Assembly: GCA_050949885.1 (NCBI GenBank)
Contig: JBMNGO010000004.1
Coordinates: 62,001-126,000 of the forward strand
DNA: 64,000 nt
DNA from: JBMNGO01 sp050949885
GTDB taxonomy: Bacteria > Bacillota > Syntrophomonadia > Syntrophomonadales > Syntrophomonadaceae
Direction of reading: 5' to 3'
Position numbers and translations under genes: made by a program. Position 1 is the stretch's first letter, and each line of letters starts with the position of its first letter. Shown here one piece after another: positions 62,655-64,000 of this stretch. The notes under the pieces are model-generated. The model did no database searches. It was not told the origin of the DNA and saw only the letters and a program-made list of their open reading frames with translations.

Positions 62655-63431
62655 ATGAAATTAATCTCATGGAATGTTAATGGACTTAGGGCGGTTTTAA
62701 ACAAGGGCTTTAGGGAATTTTTCATGGCGGAACAACCTGATATATTCTGCATCCAGGAGACCAAAATGCAGCCAGGGCAAGCAGTTTTGGATATTGAAGG
62801 GTATGAAGAATACTGGAACAGTGCGGATAAGAAGGGATATTCGGGTACGGCTGTATTTACCCGTATAACGCCGCTGGGAGTAACTTTTGATCTTGTCCAG
62901 GGGGAACACCCCTCCGAGGGGAGAGTAATTACCTTGGAATACGATGAATTTTTCCTGGTGAATGCCTATGTACCCAATTCCCAGCGTGAATTAGTAAGAC
63001 TTGACTACCGGATGAAATGGCAGGACGATTTCCGCGCCCATTTGCAAAAGCTGGACGATAAAAAGCCGGTGATAATATGCGGGGATCTAAATGTAGCTCA
63101 CCAGGAAATCGATTTAAAGAATCCCAAATCCAATCAGAAGAATGCTGGCTTTACACCCCAGGAGAGGCAAAAAATGACGGAACTTCTGGAAGCCGGTTTT
63201 GTTGATTCATTTCGTTACAAATATCCGGACTTGGAGGGTGCTTACACCTGGTGGTCTTATATGTTTAAAGCCCGGGAGAAAAATGTGGGATGGCGTATCG
63301 ACTACTTCCTGGTTTCAGATAGAATCAAGGACCAAATCAAAGAAGCCATCATTTATAAAGAAGTAATGGGCAGCGACCATTGCCCCATTGGCCTCGTTAC
63401 ACCGGGACGTTCTTTCTGTAACAAAAACTAA
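62655..63431 (+). CDS. exoA: Exodeoxyribonuclease III / AP endonuclease
   Basis: Base-excision repair enzyme cutting at abasic sites. 258 residues. MKLISWNVNGLRAVLNKGF, CIQETKMQPG, GDLNVAHQEIDL, WWSYMFKAREKNVGWRIDYFLVS and the catalytic GSDHCPIGL. The C-terminal tail after HCPIGL (VTPGRSFCNKN) is encoded by DNA matching the REP-like core (CGGGACGTTCTTTCTG, 63403-63418), so a repeat may have extended or replaced the original end. GGAGTG precedes the ATG. Confidence 0.95.
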   Translation: MKLISWNVNGLRAVLNKGFREFFMAEQPDIFCIQETKMQPGQAVLDIEGYEEYWNSADKKGYSGTAVFTRITPLGVTFDLVQGEHPSEGRVITLEYDEFFLVNAYVPNSQRELVRLDYRMKWQDDFRAHLQKLDDKKPVIICGDLNVAHQEIDLKNPKSNQKNAGFTPQERQKMTELLEAGFVDSFRYKYPDLEGAYTWWSYMFKAREKNVGWRIDYFLVSDRIKDQIKEAIIYKEVMGSDHCPIGLVTPGRSFCNKN

Positions 63432-63473
63432 AAAAAATTTTTGGACGGAATAGAACTGTTTTATAAAAATTTT

Positions 63474-63481
63474 GCTATAAT
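63474..63481 (+). promoter_or_regulatory. Extended -10 promoter of the RAYT transposase gene
   Basis: TG at 63473-63474, C, TATAAT at 63476-63481: a consensus extended -10 (TGnTATAAT). No clear -35 is needed. About 32 bp before the start codon. Confidence 0.55.
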
Positions 63482-63512
63482 GGAATTAAATGTATATAAA
63501 TGGAGTTTTGGG

Positions 63513-64000
63513 ATGGTCAGGCAACCCAGAAAAAGGTGTGAGAGCGGCTTTTACCATGTGACTCTGCGAGGCGTCAATCGTGGAGATATTTTCCTTGACA
63601 AAGAAGATTGCCAGCGCTTTTTGCATACTCTTGAACAAAAAAAGAGGCATCAAGAATACGTGCTTTATGGTTATTGCTTAATGAGCAATCATGTTCACTT
63701 ACTGGTACAGGAAAAAGAAGACACGATCTCTCGAATCATGAGCAGGATAGGAACCAGTTATGCCAAGTGTTTTAACCAAAAATACAATCGGACTGGACAC
63801 CTTTTCCAAGGCCGCTACGGTAGCGAGTGCATAGAAGATGATCAGTATTTATTGACGGTAATCCGGTATATACATAATAATCCAGTAAAAGCAGGGTTAG
63901 TAAAGGAAGCAGAGGCCTATAAATGGAGTAGCATTCATGCTTATATGAACGATCAACAGGCAAACGGGTTAGTTGATACTGAGTTTATTCTGGGTATGTT
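63513..64000 (+). mobile_element. REP-associated tyrosine transposase (RAYT, Y1 family), 3' end cut by window
   Basis: The frame is open from ATG 63513 to the window end (162 codons visible). The Y1 fold is clear: SGFYHVTLRGVNRGDIF, the HUH motif in MSNHVHLLV, RTGHLFQGRYGSECIED, and the Tyr region YIHNNPVKAGLV. Members cut single-stranded DNA at REP palindromes. TGGAG lies 7 nt before the ATG. REP-like elements with a GGGGAC core are present in the preceding 6 kb. Whether it is intact beyond the edge cannot be seen. Confidence 0.9.

Noticed and set aside
1..64000. CRISPR arrays, tRNA and rRNA genes
   Set aside because: I saw no regularly spaced direct repeats, no tRNA-like cloverleaf with CCA end and no rRNA core sequences on either strand. 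Very short or divergent cases could be missed by eye.

Overview
The window reads as a chromosomal segment of a low-to-mid GC, spore-forming member of the Firmicutes (class Clostridia). The evidence is the conserved gene order holA-rpsT-spoIIP-lepA-hemW-hrcA-grpE-dnaK-dnaJ-prmA-rsmE-mtaB-HIT-rpsU-yqfC-yqfD-phoH-pgpH-ybeY-dgkA-cdd-era-recO-glyQ-glyS, the sporulation genes spoIIP, yqfC and yqfD, a CIRCE element, a glycine T-box and an S-box (SAM-I) riboswitch. A Syntrophomonas-like anaerobe is my best guess, but that is inference from gene content only.

Region 1 (1-29.5 kb) is a long housekeeping block, almost all on the + strand: replication (holA), translation factors (rpsT, lepA, rpsU, glyQS), tRNA/rRNA modification (mtaB, rsmE, ybeY), the HrcA/CIRCE heat-shock operon, lipid II flippase murJ, sporulation genes, and era/recO. 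It departs from the usual order in several places: gpr is absent between rpsT and spoIIP, murJ sits before lepA, yqeY and its neighbours are missing after rpsU (an 820-bp gap with two candidate small ORFs and two hairpins), and deoC plus an unknown membrane-anchored protein lie between era and recO.

Region 2 (29.5-34.9 kb) is looser: an LLH-type holin-like gene, a tiny ORF with a strong ribosome-binding site, a short secreted protein, comM, a cold-shock protein, a second holin-family membrane protein and tatA.

Region 3 (34.9-46.9 kb) holds the most coherent metabolic system. An S-box riboswitch precedes metH (without reactivation domain), the HcyBio/DUF39 aspartate-semialdehyde sulfurtransferase, its NIL-domain ferredoxin, a UPF0280 protein, cysK and nadE. 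This looks like the direct sulfide-to-homocysteine route known from methanogens, under SAM control in a bacterium. It is followed by yebC and then ccpN-ppsR-ppdK, a PEP/pyruvate control cluster.

Region 4 (46.9-64 kb) is accessory and mostly on the - strand: a P-II-like protein with a K+/H+ antiporter, a catalytic-domain-only tyrosine recombinase, a GH130 enzyme, a Phd-antitoxin/Uma2-nuclease fusion with a triple operator-like repeat over its promoter, a lipoprotein, a MOT1-type molybdate/sulfate transporter, a decayed histidine kinase beside an intact receiver-GAF-PAS-kinase, an NMT1-type ABC transporter, exoA, and at the right edge a REP-associated tyrosine transposase (RAYT). REP-like palindromes with a GGGGAC core are scattered over the last 6 kb.
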